Part shown: positions 1 to 8,469 of the stretch, in pieces
Position numbering within the stretch: the stretch's first letter is position 1
Layout: each line of letters opens with the position of its first letter
The notes under the pieces: generated by a model
What the model was told of the DNA's origin: nothing
Database searches by the model: none
Seen by the model: the letters and a program-made list of their open reading frames with translations, nothing else
Position numbers and translations under genes: made by a program
Source of the DNA: Leptothrix discophora
GTDB lineage: Bacteria; Pseudomonadota; Gammaproteobacteria; Burkholderiales; Burkholderiaceae_C
Reading direction: 5' to 3'
NCBI RefSeq assembly: GCF_030705305.1
Contig: NZ_JAUZEE010000001.1
Span: 310,001 to 374,000 of the forward strand
DNA: 64,000 nucleotides

Positions 1-793
1 CCGACAGCAGCGCTGGGCGGGACTCCGGCGTGTAGAAGCTCATGATGCGGTTGAGCGCATGCTGGCTGTTGTTCGCATGCAGCGTGGACAGCACCAGGTG
101 GCCTGACAGCGCGTAGGACAGCGCCGCGCTCATGGTCTCGCGGTCGCGGATCTCGCCGATCAGGATGCAGTCGGGCGCCTGCCGCATGCCGTTCTTCAGG
201 CCGATCTGCAGCGACTGCACGTCGCGGCCGACCTCGCGCTGGTTGACCAGCGACTTCTGGTTGGTGAACAGGAACTCGATCGGGTCCTCGACCGTCAGGA
301 TGTGCCCGGTCATCGTGCGGTTGCGCTGCTGCAGCATCGACGCCAGGGTCGTGCTCTTGCCGCTGCCGGTGGCACCGACCACCAGCACCAGCCCGCGCTT
401 GGCGAGCGCCAGCGACGGCAGGATGGTCGGCAGGCTCAGCGTGTCCAGCTCGGGGATGTCGGTCGGGATGCAGCGGAACACCGCCGCGATCGTGCCGCGC
501 TGGCGGAAGGCCGAAAGCCGGTAGCTCGCCACGCCGGGCACCGCGACGGCGCAGTTCAGCTCGCCGGTCTCGTCGAGCTCCTCCAGCTGCGTGGCCGTCA
601 GCACCTCGGACAGCAGCTGGCGCGGCTGGACCGGGGTGAGCTGCTCCTGGGTGAGCTGCAGCATCTGCCCATGGATCTTGATCAGCACCGGCATGTTGGC
701 CGAGAGAAACACGTCCGATGCGCGCTTCTCGGCCATCAGCCGGAGGATGCGTTCCATGTTGCGGGTCATGCCGCTGCTCGGGGAGGTGGCCAT
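1..793 (-). CDS. PilT/PilU-type twitching motility ATPase (partial, 3' end outside window)
   Basis: Hexameric ATPase of the PilT/PilU family, which drives retraction of type IV pili from the cytoplasmic face of the inner membrane. The reading frame is open from the ATG at 793 to the window edge, giving 264 residues of a usual 370-380. The N-terminus (residues about 13-24, MERILRLMAEKR) and following SDVFLS stretch match the N-terminal PAS-like domain. Walker A GATGSGKST lies near residues 139-147 and the Walker B-side motif GEIRD near residue 212, followed by the invariant STLHAN. A short extra N-terminus before MERIL and the sequence style fit PilU somewhat better than PilT, but I cannot separate them firmly. 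It ends upstream of dapD on the same strand, 41 bp from the dapD stop, so co-transcription with dapC-dapD is possible. Confidence 0.9.
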   Translation of the reverse strand, partial: MATSPSSGMTRNMERILRLMAEKRASDVFLSANMPVLIKIHGQMLQLTQEQLTPVQPRQLLSEVLTATQLEELDETGELNCAVAVPGVASYRLSAFRQRGTIAAVFRCIPTDIPELDTLSLPTILPSLALAKRGLVLVVGATGSGKSTTLASMLQQRNRTMTGHILTVEDPIEFLFTNQKSLVNQREVGRDVQSLQIGLKNGMRQAPDCILIGEIRDRETMSAALSYALSGHLVLSTLHANNSQHALNRIMSFYTPESRPALLS

Positions 794-834
794 GCGTGTG
801 GGGGTGCTCGTCGGACCGGCTGGGCGGGGCGGGA

Positions 835-1659
835 TCAGCCGCGCAGCAGGTCGTTGATGCTGGTCTTGGCGCGGGTCTGGGCGTCCACGCGCTTGACGAT
901 CACCGCGCAGTAGAGGCTGTACTTGCCGTCCGACGACGGCAGGTTGCCGCTGACCACGACCGAGCCGGCGGGGATGCGGCCATAGCTGACCTCGCCGGTG
1001 GCGCGGTCGTAGATCTTGGTGCTCTGGCCGATGTAGACGCCCATCGAGATGACCGAGTTCTCCTCGACGATGACGCCTTCGACGACCTCCGAACGCGCGC
1101 CGATGAAGCAGTTGTCCTCGATGATGGTCGGGTTGGCCTGCAGCGGCTCCAGCACGCCGCCGATGCCCACGCCACCCGACAGGTGGACGTTCTTGCCGAT
1201 CTGCGCGCAGGAACCGACGGTGGCCCAGGTGTCGACCATCGTGCCGGAGTCGACGTAGGCGCCGATGTTCACGTAGGACGGCATCAGGATCGCGCCGGGG
1301 GCGACGAAGCTGCCGCGGCGCGCGACGGCCGGCGGCACCACGCGCACGCCGGTGGCGCGCAGCTCGGCGTCGGACAGGCCGGCGTACTTGGTCGGGACCT
1401 TGTCGAAGAAGGTCAGGTCGCCACTGCCCATGGGCACGTTGTCGTTCAGGCGGAAGCTCAGCAGCACGGCCTTCTTGAGCCACTGGTTGACCTGCCATTG
1501 GCCCACGCCCTGGCGCTCGGCCACGCGCAGGCGGCCGGCGTCCAGTTCGGCGATGGCGTGGTTGACGGCGTCGCGGACCTCGGCCGGCGCAGCCGCCACG
1601 GACAGGTTGGCGCGGTCTTCCCACGCGGCTTCGATGACGGCTTGGAGCTGGCTGGACAT
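835..1659 (-). CDS. dapD: 2,3,4,5-tetrahydropyridine-2,6-dicarboxylate N-succinyltransferase
   Basis: Transfers succinyl from succinyl-CoA to tetrahydrodipicolinate in the succinylase branch of lysine and meso-diaminopimelate synthesis, in the cytoplasm. The 274-residue length is exactly that of the family. The N-terminal helical domain is followed by a left-handed beta-helix visible as hexapeptide-like turns rich in G-x-x-V/I from about residue 100 to 240 ([35 protein letters not shown]). The gene lies downstream of dapC on the same strand with an 87-bp gap, so both probably form one unit supplying diaminopimelate for peptidoglycan. The start ATG at 1659 gives the canonical [11 protein letters not shown]-terminus. 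Confidence 0.97.
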   Translation of the reverse strand: MSSQLQAVIEAAWEDRANLSVAAAPAEVRDAVNHAIAELDAGRLRVAERQGVGQWQVNQWLKKAVLLSFRLNDNVPMGSGDLTFFDKVPTKYAGLSDAELRATGVRVVPPAVARRGSFVAPGAILMPSYVNIGAYVDSGTMVDTWATVGSCAQIGKNVHLSGGVGIGGVLEPLQANPTIIEDNCFIGARSEVVEGVIVEENSVISMGVYIGQSTKIYDRATGEVSYGRIPAGSVVVSGNLPSSDGKYSLYCAVIVKRVDAQTRAKTSINDLLRG

Positions 1660-1746
1660 GTTGGTGTGGCTCTTGGAGTGAGGGAAGTGAAACGGTCGTG
1701 CCCGGACGCTGCGGGACCGGGCCGAGGGAGTCGATGCGGGGGCGGT

Positions 1747-2967
1747 TCAGCCCTGCTGTTCGCGGATGAAGCGCACGATGCGGTGGGCGGCTTCGAGGCA
1801 CTCGTCGACCTCGGCGACCAGCGCCATCCGGATCCGCCCGGCACCGGGGTTGAGGCCGTGCGCCTGGCGCGCCAGGTAGCTGCCGGGCAGCACCGCCACA
1901 TTGTATTGACGCAGCAGTTCGCGGGCGAACGCGGTGTCCGAGCCACCGCAGACCTGTTCGGGCACACGCGCCCACAGGTAGAAGCCGGCGTCGGGCAGCG
2001 CCACGTCCATCGCCCCGGCCAGCAGCGGCGTGACCTGCGCGAACTTGGCGCGGTACTGGGCCCGGTTGTCGATCACGTGGGCCTCGTCGTTCCAGGCCGC
2101 GATGCTGGCCTGCTGCACCGTCGTGCTCATGGCGCTGCCGTGGTAGGTCCGGTAGAGCAGGAAGTTCTTCAGCAAGGCCGCATCGCCGGCGACGAAGCCC
2201 GAGCGCAGGCCCGGCACGTTCGAGCGCTTGGACAGGCTGGTCAGCACGACCAGGCGGCGCCAGTCGGTGCGGCCCAGCGCCTGGGCGGCCTGCAGGGCGC
2301 CCAGCGGCGGCTCGTCGCGGAAGTAGATCTCGGAATAGCACTCGTCCGAGGCGATCACGAAGCCGTGCCGGTCGGACAGCTCGAACAGCTCGCGCCACTC
2401 GTCCAGCGGCACCACCGCGCCGGCCGGGTTGCCGGGCGAGCAGACGTAGAGCAGCTGCGTGCGGGCCCAGGTGGCCTCGTCGATCTGCTTCCAGTCGGCC
2501 GCGAAGTTGCGGGCTGGATCGCTGTTGGCGAACACCGGCGTGGCCCCGCCCAGCAGGGCCGCGCCCTCGTAGATTTGATAGAACGGGTTGGGGCAGACGA
2601 CCACCGGGCCGCCCTCGGCCGCATGGGCGCCGGGGTCGATCACCGTCTGCGCCAGCGCGAACAGCGCCTCGCGCGAGCCGTTGACCGGCAGGACCTCGGT
2701 GGCCGGGTCGACGCTCACGCCGTAGCGACGCCGGACCCAGTCGGCACAGGCCTGGCGCATCTCCGGCAGGCCGGCGGTCGCGGGGTAGGCCGACAGGCCC
2801 GACAGCGAGGCGGCCAGCGTGTCGGTCAGCAGCTTCGGGGCCGCGTGGCGCGGCTCGCCAATGCCCAGGCTGATCGGCCGCAGGGACGGGTTGGGGGTCA
2901 CGTCCTTGACGAGGGCGCGCAGCCGCTCGAAGGGATAGGGCTGCAGGCGCTGGAGGAGCGGATTCAT
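1747..2967 (-). CDS. dapC: Succinyldiaminopimelate transaminase
   Basis: Class I/II PLP-dependent aminotransferase, 406 residues, that converts N-succinyl-2-amino-6-oxopimelate to N-succinyl-LL-diaminopimelate with glutamate as donor. The N-terminus MNPLLQRLQPYPFERLRAL and IGEPRH motif are typical of DapC. The PLP lysine is K247 in SLSKRSNVPG, and SDECYSEIY carries the cofactor-binding aspartate and tyrosine. Lying directly upstream of dapD on the same strand supports assignment to the succinylase pathway rather than to a general aspartate aminotransferase. It is transcribed divergently from smc across a 143-bp gap. Confidence 0.95.
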   Translation of the reverse strand: MNPLLQRLQPYPFERLRALVKDVTPNPSLRPISLGIGEPRHAAPKLLTDTLAASLSGLSAYPATAGLPEMRQACADWVRRRYGVSVDPATEVLPVNGSREALFALAQTVIDPGAHAAEGGPVVVCPNPFYQIYEGAALLGGATPVFANSDPARNFAADWKQIDEATWARTQLLYVCSPGNPAGAVVPLDEWRELFELSDRHGFVIASDECYSEIYFRDEPPLGALQAAQALGRTDWRRLVVLTSLSKRSNVPGLRSGFVAGDAALLKNFLLYRTYHGSAMSTTVQQASIAAWNDEAHVIDNRAQYRAKFAQVTPLLAGAMDVALPDAGFYLWARVPEQVCGGSDTAFARELLRQYNVAVLPGSYLARQAHGLNPGAGRIRMALVAEVDECLEAAHRIVRFIREQQG

Positions 2968-3110
2968 GGGCCGGCATTATCGGCACGACCCAGGCAGGCC
3001 GCGCGTCCGGCGGTGACGCTTGTTGTCACCTTGTCGCCGCGGCCCCCGCGACGCGGCGGTCCGGCCGGCAGGGGCGCGCCGCTATCATCCGGCCCGCTTT
3101 TGACCGTCCC

Positions 3111-6100
3111 ATGCGACTGCATTCCATCAAGCTTTCAGGCTTCAAGTCCTTCGCCGATCCGACCCATTTCCAGCTGCCAGGGCAGCTCGTGGGCGTGGTC
3201 GGGCCGAACGGTTGCGGCAAGTCCAACATCATGGACGCCGTGCGATGGGTGCTCGGTGAAAGCAAAGCGAGCGAGCTGCGCGGCGAGTCGATGCAGGACG
3301 TCATCTTCAACGGCAGCGGCAACCGCAAGCCGGCCGGCCGGGCCAGCGTCGAGCTGGTGTTCGACAACACCGCCGCGCGGGCCGGCGGCCAGTGGAACCA
3401 GTTCAGCGAGATCGCCGTCAAGCGCGTGCTGACCCGCGACGGCACCTCCAGCTACTTCATCAACAACCAGCCGGTCCGGCGCCGCGACGTCCAGGACGTG
3501 TTCCTCGGCACCGGCCTGGGACCGCGGGCCTACGCCATCATTGGCCAGGGCACCATCAGCCGGATCATCGAGTCGCGTCCCGAGGAGCTGCGCCTGTTCC
3601 TCGAAGAGGCCGCCGGCGTCTCGAAGTACAAGGAACGCCGCCGCGAGACCGAGAACCGGCTCAAGGACACGCGCGAGAACCTCACCCGCGTCGACGACAT
3701 CCTGCGCGAGCTCAACAACAACCTCGAGCGGCTCGAAGGCCAGGCCGAGGTCGCCACCCGCTACAAGGGCCTGCAGGACAGCGGCACGCGCAAGCTGCAC
3801 CAGCTCTGGTTCCTCAAGCACCGCGACGCCAGCACCGAGCAGCAGCGCACCCATGAGGCCGTGCTGACGGCCGGCACGGCGCTCGAGGCCCGCATGGCCG
3901 AGCTGCGCCACGTCGAGGCCGAGCTGGAGGACGTCCGCCAGCAGCACTACGCCGCCAACGACGAGCTGCATGCCGCGCAGGGCTTGCTGGCCGAGGCCGC
4001 GATGGAGGTCAGCCGGCTTGAGGAGCGCATCCGTCACGTGGTCGAGGGCCGCGCCCGCGCGCAGCAGCGCCTGGCCGACCTGGAGACCCAGAACACGCAG
4101 TGGACCGAACGGGCTGCTGCCGCGCACGACGAGCTGGACCAGCTGGCCGAACAGATCGCCGCGGCCGACGAGCAGGGCGAGATCCTGTCGGCCCAGGCCG
4201 AGGACCAGGCCGCCGAGCTGCCGCGCTGGGAAGAGGCCGTGCGCGAGGCCCAGCAGCGTGCCAACCTGCAACGCGGCAAGGCCGCCGAGGTGCAGCAGCA
4301 GATCCAGCTGCTGGCCGCGCAGTCGCGCAACCTCGACGAGCGCCGCCGCGAGCTGAACCAGCGCCGCGACCGGCTGGTCGGCGAGAAGCGCAACCTCGTC
4401 GCGCCGGATGCCGAGCACCTGGCCGGGCAGCGCGAACAGCTCGCCGAGGCCGAGGCCCTGCGCGACGAGAACGATGCCCAGCTGCAGGACCTCGCCGCCG
4501 AGATGCCGGCGCTGGAGGACGAACGCCGCCTGAAGCAGGAAGCCGTCAACGCCGAGACCGCGCGCGCGGCCCAGATCAAGGCCCGGCTCGAAGCCCTGCG
4601 GGCGCTGCAGGACAAGGTCCAGACCGAGGGCAAGCTCAAGCCCTGGCTGGCCAGGCACGGGCTGGACGGGCTGTCCGGCCTGTGGACCCGGGTCCACATC
4701 GAGCCCGGCTGGGAGACCGCGCTGGAGGCCGCGCTGCGCGAGCGCCTGGGCGCGCTGGAGGTCGGCCGCATCGAGACCGTCAAGGCCTTCGAGACCGATG
4801 CGCCGCCGGCCCGCCTGGCCTTCTACACGCCGCCCCACGGCGCCATCGCCAACACCCACCAGACCCTGTCGCGCCTGAGCGACCTGCTGCGCCTGGGCGA
4901 CGGCGGCCTGAAGGCGCTGCTCAACGACTGGCTCGAAGGCGTCTACACCGCCGCCAGCCTGGACGAGGCGCTGGCCAACCGCGGCCGGCTGACCCACGGC
5001 GAGGTCATCATGACGGCGGCCGGCCACGCGGTCAGCCAGTACGCGGTGGCCTTCTACGCGCCCGATTCCGAGCAGGCCGGCATGCTGGCGCGGGCCCAGG
5101 AGATCGAGAACCTCGACCGCCAGGGCCGTGCCCAGGCGCTGCTGGCCGACGAGGCCCGCAGCGCCCAGGTCCGCGCCGAGGCCGACTACACCGAGGCCAG
5201 CCAGCGCCTGTCGCGGCTGCGCCGCGAGGCCCAGGACTTCCAGACCCGCGCCCACCAGCTGCAGGTCGAGGTGCTGCGGCTGGGCCAGCAGGCCGAGCAG
5301 GCCAGCCAGCGACGCGGGCAGCTGGATGGCGAGCTGGCCGAGATCGATGCCCAGCTGGAGGACATCGAGGAACGCCGCATGACCGGCGAGGCCCGCTTCG
5401 AGGAACTCGACCAGGCGCTGGCGACCGAGCAGGAAGCGCATGCCGAGCTGGAAGAGGCGGTGATCGCCGCCGAGCGACGCGCCGCCGATGCCCGCGAGCA
5501 GCTGCGCCGCACCGAGCGCGAGGCCCAGGAGGCGCAGTTCTCGGTCCGCGCCATGGCCGCCCGGCGCGGCGAGCTTCAGCGCAGCATCGAGACCGCCGAG
5601 CAGCAACAGGCCGCCAACGCCCGCAACGCCGAACAGCTGCAGGAAGAGCTGGCCCGCTTCGACGATGCCGCCGCAGAGGGCGGCCTGCAGCAAGCGCTGG
5701 CCCTGCGGCTCGACCGCGAACAGGCGCTGGGCGCCGCGCGCAGCCGCTACGACGACCTGTCCGGCCAGCTGCGTCGGGCCGACGAGCAGCGCATGGCCTT
5801 CGAGCGCAGCCTGCAGCCCATGCGCGACGAGATCACCCGGCTGCAGCTCGAAGAGCAGGCCGCCCAGCTCGGTGGCGCGCAGTTCATGGAACAGCTCGCC
5901 GCCGCCGAGGTCGACCTGGCCGCGCTGGCCGCGCAGATCGAGGCCGACGCGGTCAAGCTGCATGGCCTGCAGACCGAGATCGACCGCATCAACCGCGAGA
6001 TCGCCGCGCTCGGCGCGGTCAACCTCGCTGCCCTCGACGAGCTGGTCGCCGCGCGCGAGCGCAAGGGCTTCCTCGATGCGCAGAACGAGGACCTGACGCG

Positions 6101-6623
6101 CGCCATGACCACGCTGGAGGACGCCATCCGCAAGATCGACGCCGAGACGCGCGACCTGCTCAAGGGCACCTTCGACCAGGTCAACGAGGGCTTCGGCCAG
6201 ATGTTCCCCAGCCTGTTCGGCGGCGGCCAGGCCCGGCTGGTGATGACCGGCGACGAGATCCTCGACGCCGGCGTGCAGGTCATGGCCCAGCCGCCGGGCA
6301 AGAAGAACAGCACCATCCACCTGCTGTCGGGTGGCGAGAAGGCGCTGACCGCCATCGCGCTGGTCTTCGCGATCTTCCTGCTCAACCCGGCGCCGTTCTG
6401 CCTGCTCGACGAGGTCGACGCACCGCTGGACGACGCCAACACCGAACGCTACGCCCGGCTGGTCAAGCAGATGTCCAGCGGCACGCAGTTCCTCTTCATC
6501 TCCCACAACAAGATCGCGATGGAAATGGCCGAGCAACTCGTGGGGGTCACGATGCAGGAACAGGGCGTCTCGCGCATCGTCGCGGTCGACATGGAATCCG
6601 CCCTCGCGATGGCCGAGGCCTGA
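3111..6623 (+). CDS. smc: Chromosome segregation protein SMC
   Basis: Structural maintenance of chromosomes ATPase, 1170 residues, the core of the condensin-like complex that compacts and segregates the nucleoid. Walker A GPNGCGKSN is at residues 31-39. Long Gln/Glu/Ala-rich coiled coils run from about 170 to 490 and 670 to 1000, interrupted by a hinge near 500-660. The ABC signature LLSGGEKAL starts at about 1071 and the Walker B/D-loop LLDEVDAPLDD near 1098. The start MRLHSIKLSGFKSF is canonical. TATCAT at 3092-3097 is a possible -10 element. zipA follows after 4 bp, so the two are co-transcribed. No scpA or scpB is in the window. Confidence 0.97.
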   Translation: MRLHSIKLSGFKSFADPTHFQLPGQLVGVVGPNGCGKSNIMDAVRWVLGESKASELRGESMQDVIFNGSGNRKPAGRASVELVFDNTAARAGGQWNQFSEIAVKRVLTRDGTSSYFINNQPVRRRDVQDVFLGTGLGPRAYAIIGQGTISRIIESRPEELRLFLEEAAGVSKYKERRRETENRLKDTRENLTRVDDILRELNNNLERLEGQAEVATRYKGLQDSGTRKLHQLWFLKHRDASTEQQRTHEAVLTAGTALEARMAELRHVEAELEDVRQQHYAANDELHAAQGLLAEAAMEVSRLEERIRHVVEGRARAQQRLADLETQNTQWTERAAAAHDELDQLAEQIAAADEQGEILSAQAEDQAAELPRWEEAVREAQQRANLQRGKAAEVQQQIQLLAAQSRNLDERRRELNQRRDRLVGEKRNLVAPDAEHLAGQREQLAEAEALRDENDAQLQDLAAEMPALEDERRLKQEAVNAETARAAQIKARLEALRALQDKVQTEGKLKPWLARHGLDGLSGLWTRVHIEPGWETALEAALRERLGALEVGRIETVKAFETDAPPARLAFYTPPHGAIANTHQTLSRLSDLLRLGDGGLKALLNDWLEGVYTAASLDEALANRGRLTHGEVIMTAAGHAVSQYAVAFYAPDSEQAGMLARAQEIENLDRQGRAQALLADEARSAQVRAEADYTEASQRLSRLRREAQDFQTRAHQLQVEVLRLGQQAEQASQRRGQLDGELAEIDAQLEDIEERRMTGEARFEELDQALATEQEAHAELEEAVIAAERRAADAREQLRRTEREAQEAQFSVRAMAARRGELQRSIETAEQQQAANARNAEQLQEELARFDDAAAEGGLQQALALRLDREQALGAARSRYDDLSGQLRRADEQRMAFERSLQPMRDEITRLQLEEQAAQLGGAQFMEQLAAAEVDLAALAAQIEADAVKLHGLQTEIDRINREIAALGAVNLAALDELVAARERKGFLDAQNEDLTRAMTTLEDAIRKIDAETRDLLKGTFDQVNEGFGQMFPSLFGGGQARLVMTGDEILDAGVQVMAQPPGKKNSTIHLLSGGEKALTAIALVFAIFLLNPAPFCLLDEVDAPLDDANTERYARLVKQMSSGTQFLFISHNKIAMEMAEQLVGVTMQEQGVSRIVAVDMESALAMAEA

Positions 6624-6627
6624 GCCC

Positions 6628-7869
6628 ATGAACAGCTTGCAGTTCTGGCTCGGTCTGGTGGGCGCGGGCGTGATCGTGGCGCTGGTCGTCCACTACCTCG
6701 TGCAGGCCCGCCGCACGTCGGCCACCGGGCTGCGCTGGCCCGAGACCGGTCCGGCGCCGGCACCGGCCGCGCGGGTCGCCCAGGAGCCGACCTTCGGTGA
6801 CGCCGTGCCTGGCCGCCGCCAGGCCCGCGAACCGAGTTTTGACGATGTCGGCGCGGCGGGCGCCCAGGCCCCCGCACCGGCCGCTGGTGCTGGTGCCGGT
6901 GCTGGCGTTGCCGCTGCCTTTGCCGCTGCCGCGCCTGACATCGATCTGCCGGTGCTGGACCAGGAGATCCCCGGTGCGGCGGCGCCGGCCGCATCGGCCC
7001 GCATCGAGCCGGTGATCGGCCTGCCGCTGCCGCGCCGCCATGCCTACGTGCCGCGCATCGACGCGCTGATCGACGGCATCGCCAGCCTCGGCTTCGAGGG
7101 CCGGCTGTCCGGCGAGACCTTGCTGCAGCACCTGCCGACGACCCGCCGCGCCGGCGGCAAGCCCTTCCTGATCGAGGCCCGCGACGTCGCCAGCGGCGAG
7201 TGGGAGTCGCCGCGCCTGAACGCCTGGTACGACGAGGTGCAGGCCGGCGTGCAGCTGGCCAACCGGCTCGGGCCGATCAACGAGATCGAGTACTCCGAGT
7301 TCGTCCAGAAGATCCAGGCCTTCGCCGACGCGATCGGCGCGATGCCCGACTTCCCCGACATGCTCGACGTGGTCGCCCGGGGACGCGAGCTGGACGCCTT
7401 CGCCAGCGGCCACGATGCCCAGCTGGCGATGCGGCTGCAGGCCCGCAAGGCCGCCTGGCCGATCGGCTGGGTGGCCCAGCATGCGGCCCGCCACGGCTTC
7501 GTCGCCGGCGCGACGGCCGGCCGGCTGGTGCTGCCCTCGGCCGAGGAAGGCGCCCCGCCGATGCTGGCGCTGCAGTTCGACGCCCAGGCCGCGATGGCCG
7601 ACAACGCCCGCGATGCCCAGGTCGCCGAGATCACGCTGATGTTCGACGTCCCGCAGACGCCGGCCGGCGACGAGCCCTACAACGCCTGGTGCGCCGCCGG
7701 CCAGGCGCTGGCGATCGCGCTGGACGCCCAGGTCAGCGACGACCAGGGCCAGCCGCTCAACCCGGCCGCCTTCCCGCAGATCGGCGCCGACCTGGCCCAG
7801 CTCTACGCCGAACTGGCCGAACGCGACCTCGCCGCCGGCTCGCTGGCGGCGCGGCGGCTGTTCAGCTGA
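6628..7869 (+). CDS. zipA: Cell division protein ZipA (FtsZ-interacting)
   Basis: Inner-membrane bitopic protein that tethers FtsZ to the membrane at the division septum. The 413-residue sequence shows an N-out membrane helix at about residues 5-23 (WLGLVGAGVIVALVVHYLV), a long Ala/Pro/Gly-rich linker to about residue 125 that includes an Ala-Gly repeat tract near 6885-6925, and a C-terminal globular region with the ZipA FtsZ-binding style (VAEITLMFDVPQTPAGDEPYN). It follows smc with 4 bp spacing. The usual betaproteobacterial partner ligA is not next but 27 kb away. Its stop overlaps the stop of the convergent thioesterase within the self-complementary octamer TCAGCTGA. Confidence 0.88.
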   Translation: MNSLQFWLGLVGAGVIVALVVHYLVQARRTSATGLRWPETGPAPAPAARVAQEPTFGDAVPGRRQAREPSFDDVGAAGAQAPAPAAGAGAGAGVAAAFAAAAPDIDLPVLDQEIPGAAAPAASARIEPVIGLPLPRRHAYVPRIDALIDGIASLGFEGRLSGETLLQHLPTTRRAGGKPFLIEARDVASGEWESPRLNAWYDEVQAGVQLANRLGPINEIEYSEFVQKIQAFADAIGAMPDFPDMLDVVARGRELDAFASGHDAQLAMRLQARKAAWPIGWVAQHAARHGFVAGATAGRLVLPSAEEGAPPMLALQFDAQAAMADNARDAQVAEITLMFDVPQTPAGDEPYNAWCAAGQALAIALDAQVSDDQGQPLNPAAFPQIGADLAQLYAELAERDLAAGSLAARRLFS

Positions 7870-8368
7870 GGCCCTCGGCCGCGTCGTGGCCGGACTTGCG
7901 CACCTCGTCGAAGCGCGCCCGGAACTCCTGTCGCAGCTGGCGACGCAGTTCGGCGGCGGCGTGGCGGCGGCGTTCGTCGGGGGAGAAGGGGCGCAGCGGC
8001 GGCACCTCGACCGGCTTGCGATCGTCGTCGACCGCCACCATCGTGAAGAAGCAGCTGTTGACGTGGCGCTTCTCCTGGGTGCGGATGTTCTCCGCGATCA
8101 CCTTGATGCCGATCTCCATCGACGTGCGGCCAGTGTGGTTCACGCTGGCCAGGAAGCTCACCAGATCGCCCACGTGCACCGGCTGGCGGAACATCACCTG
8201 GTCGACGCTCAACGTCACCACGTAGCGCCCGGCATAGCGGCTGGCGCAGGCGTAGGCCACCTGGTCGAGCAGCTTGAGGATGGTGCCGCCGTGCACGTTG
8301 CCGGCGAAGTTGGCGGTGTCGGGCGTCATCAGCACCGTCATCGTGAGCTGGTGGGCGGGCAGGTCCAT
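7862..8368 (-). CDS. Acyl-CoA thioesterase (hotdog fold, YciA-like)
   Basis: Cytoplasmic acyl-CoA thioester hydrolase of 168 residues. The motif TPDTANFAGNVHGGTILKLL contains the conserved N-x-x-G-x-x-H-G-G segment and is followed by D-x-x-A-Y, typical of the YciA/BACH family in which this aspartate and asparagine are catalytic. The HVGDLVSF segment and SFTG-like NHTGRTSMEIG are also family hallmarks. The C-terminal 45 residues are charged and probably helical. It converges on zipA with an 8-bp overlap and is divergent from the helicase gene at 8470. Physiological substrate chain length cannot be read from sequence. Confidence 0.9.
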   Translation of the reverse strand: MDLPAHQLTMTVLMTPDTANFAGNVHGGTILKLLDQVAYACASRYAGRYVVTLSVDQVMFRQPVHVGDLVSFLASVNHTGRTSMEIGIKVIAENIRTQEKRHVNSCFFTMVAVDDDRKPVEVPPLRPFSPDERRRHAAAELRRQLRQEFRARFDEVRKSGHDAAEGLS

Positions 8369-8469
8369 GGTCAGGCAGGGCTCCGGGATCGTCGCAAGGC
8401 GCGCAGTCTAGGCGCGCCGGCGACGTGCAGGTCCTGTGCCAACCACGTACGGTTGACGGGAGGCTTGCG

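Noticed and set aside
718-3432. 904-codon open frame across dapD, dapC and the start of smc
   Set aside because: Runs antisense to two well-supported genes and has repetitive Gly/Arg/Ala composition without domains.
3135-6629. 1164-codon open frame opposite smc
   Set aside because: Antisense shadow of a clear SMC gene. Composition is an artefact of GC-biased third codon positions, with no family motif.
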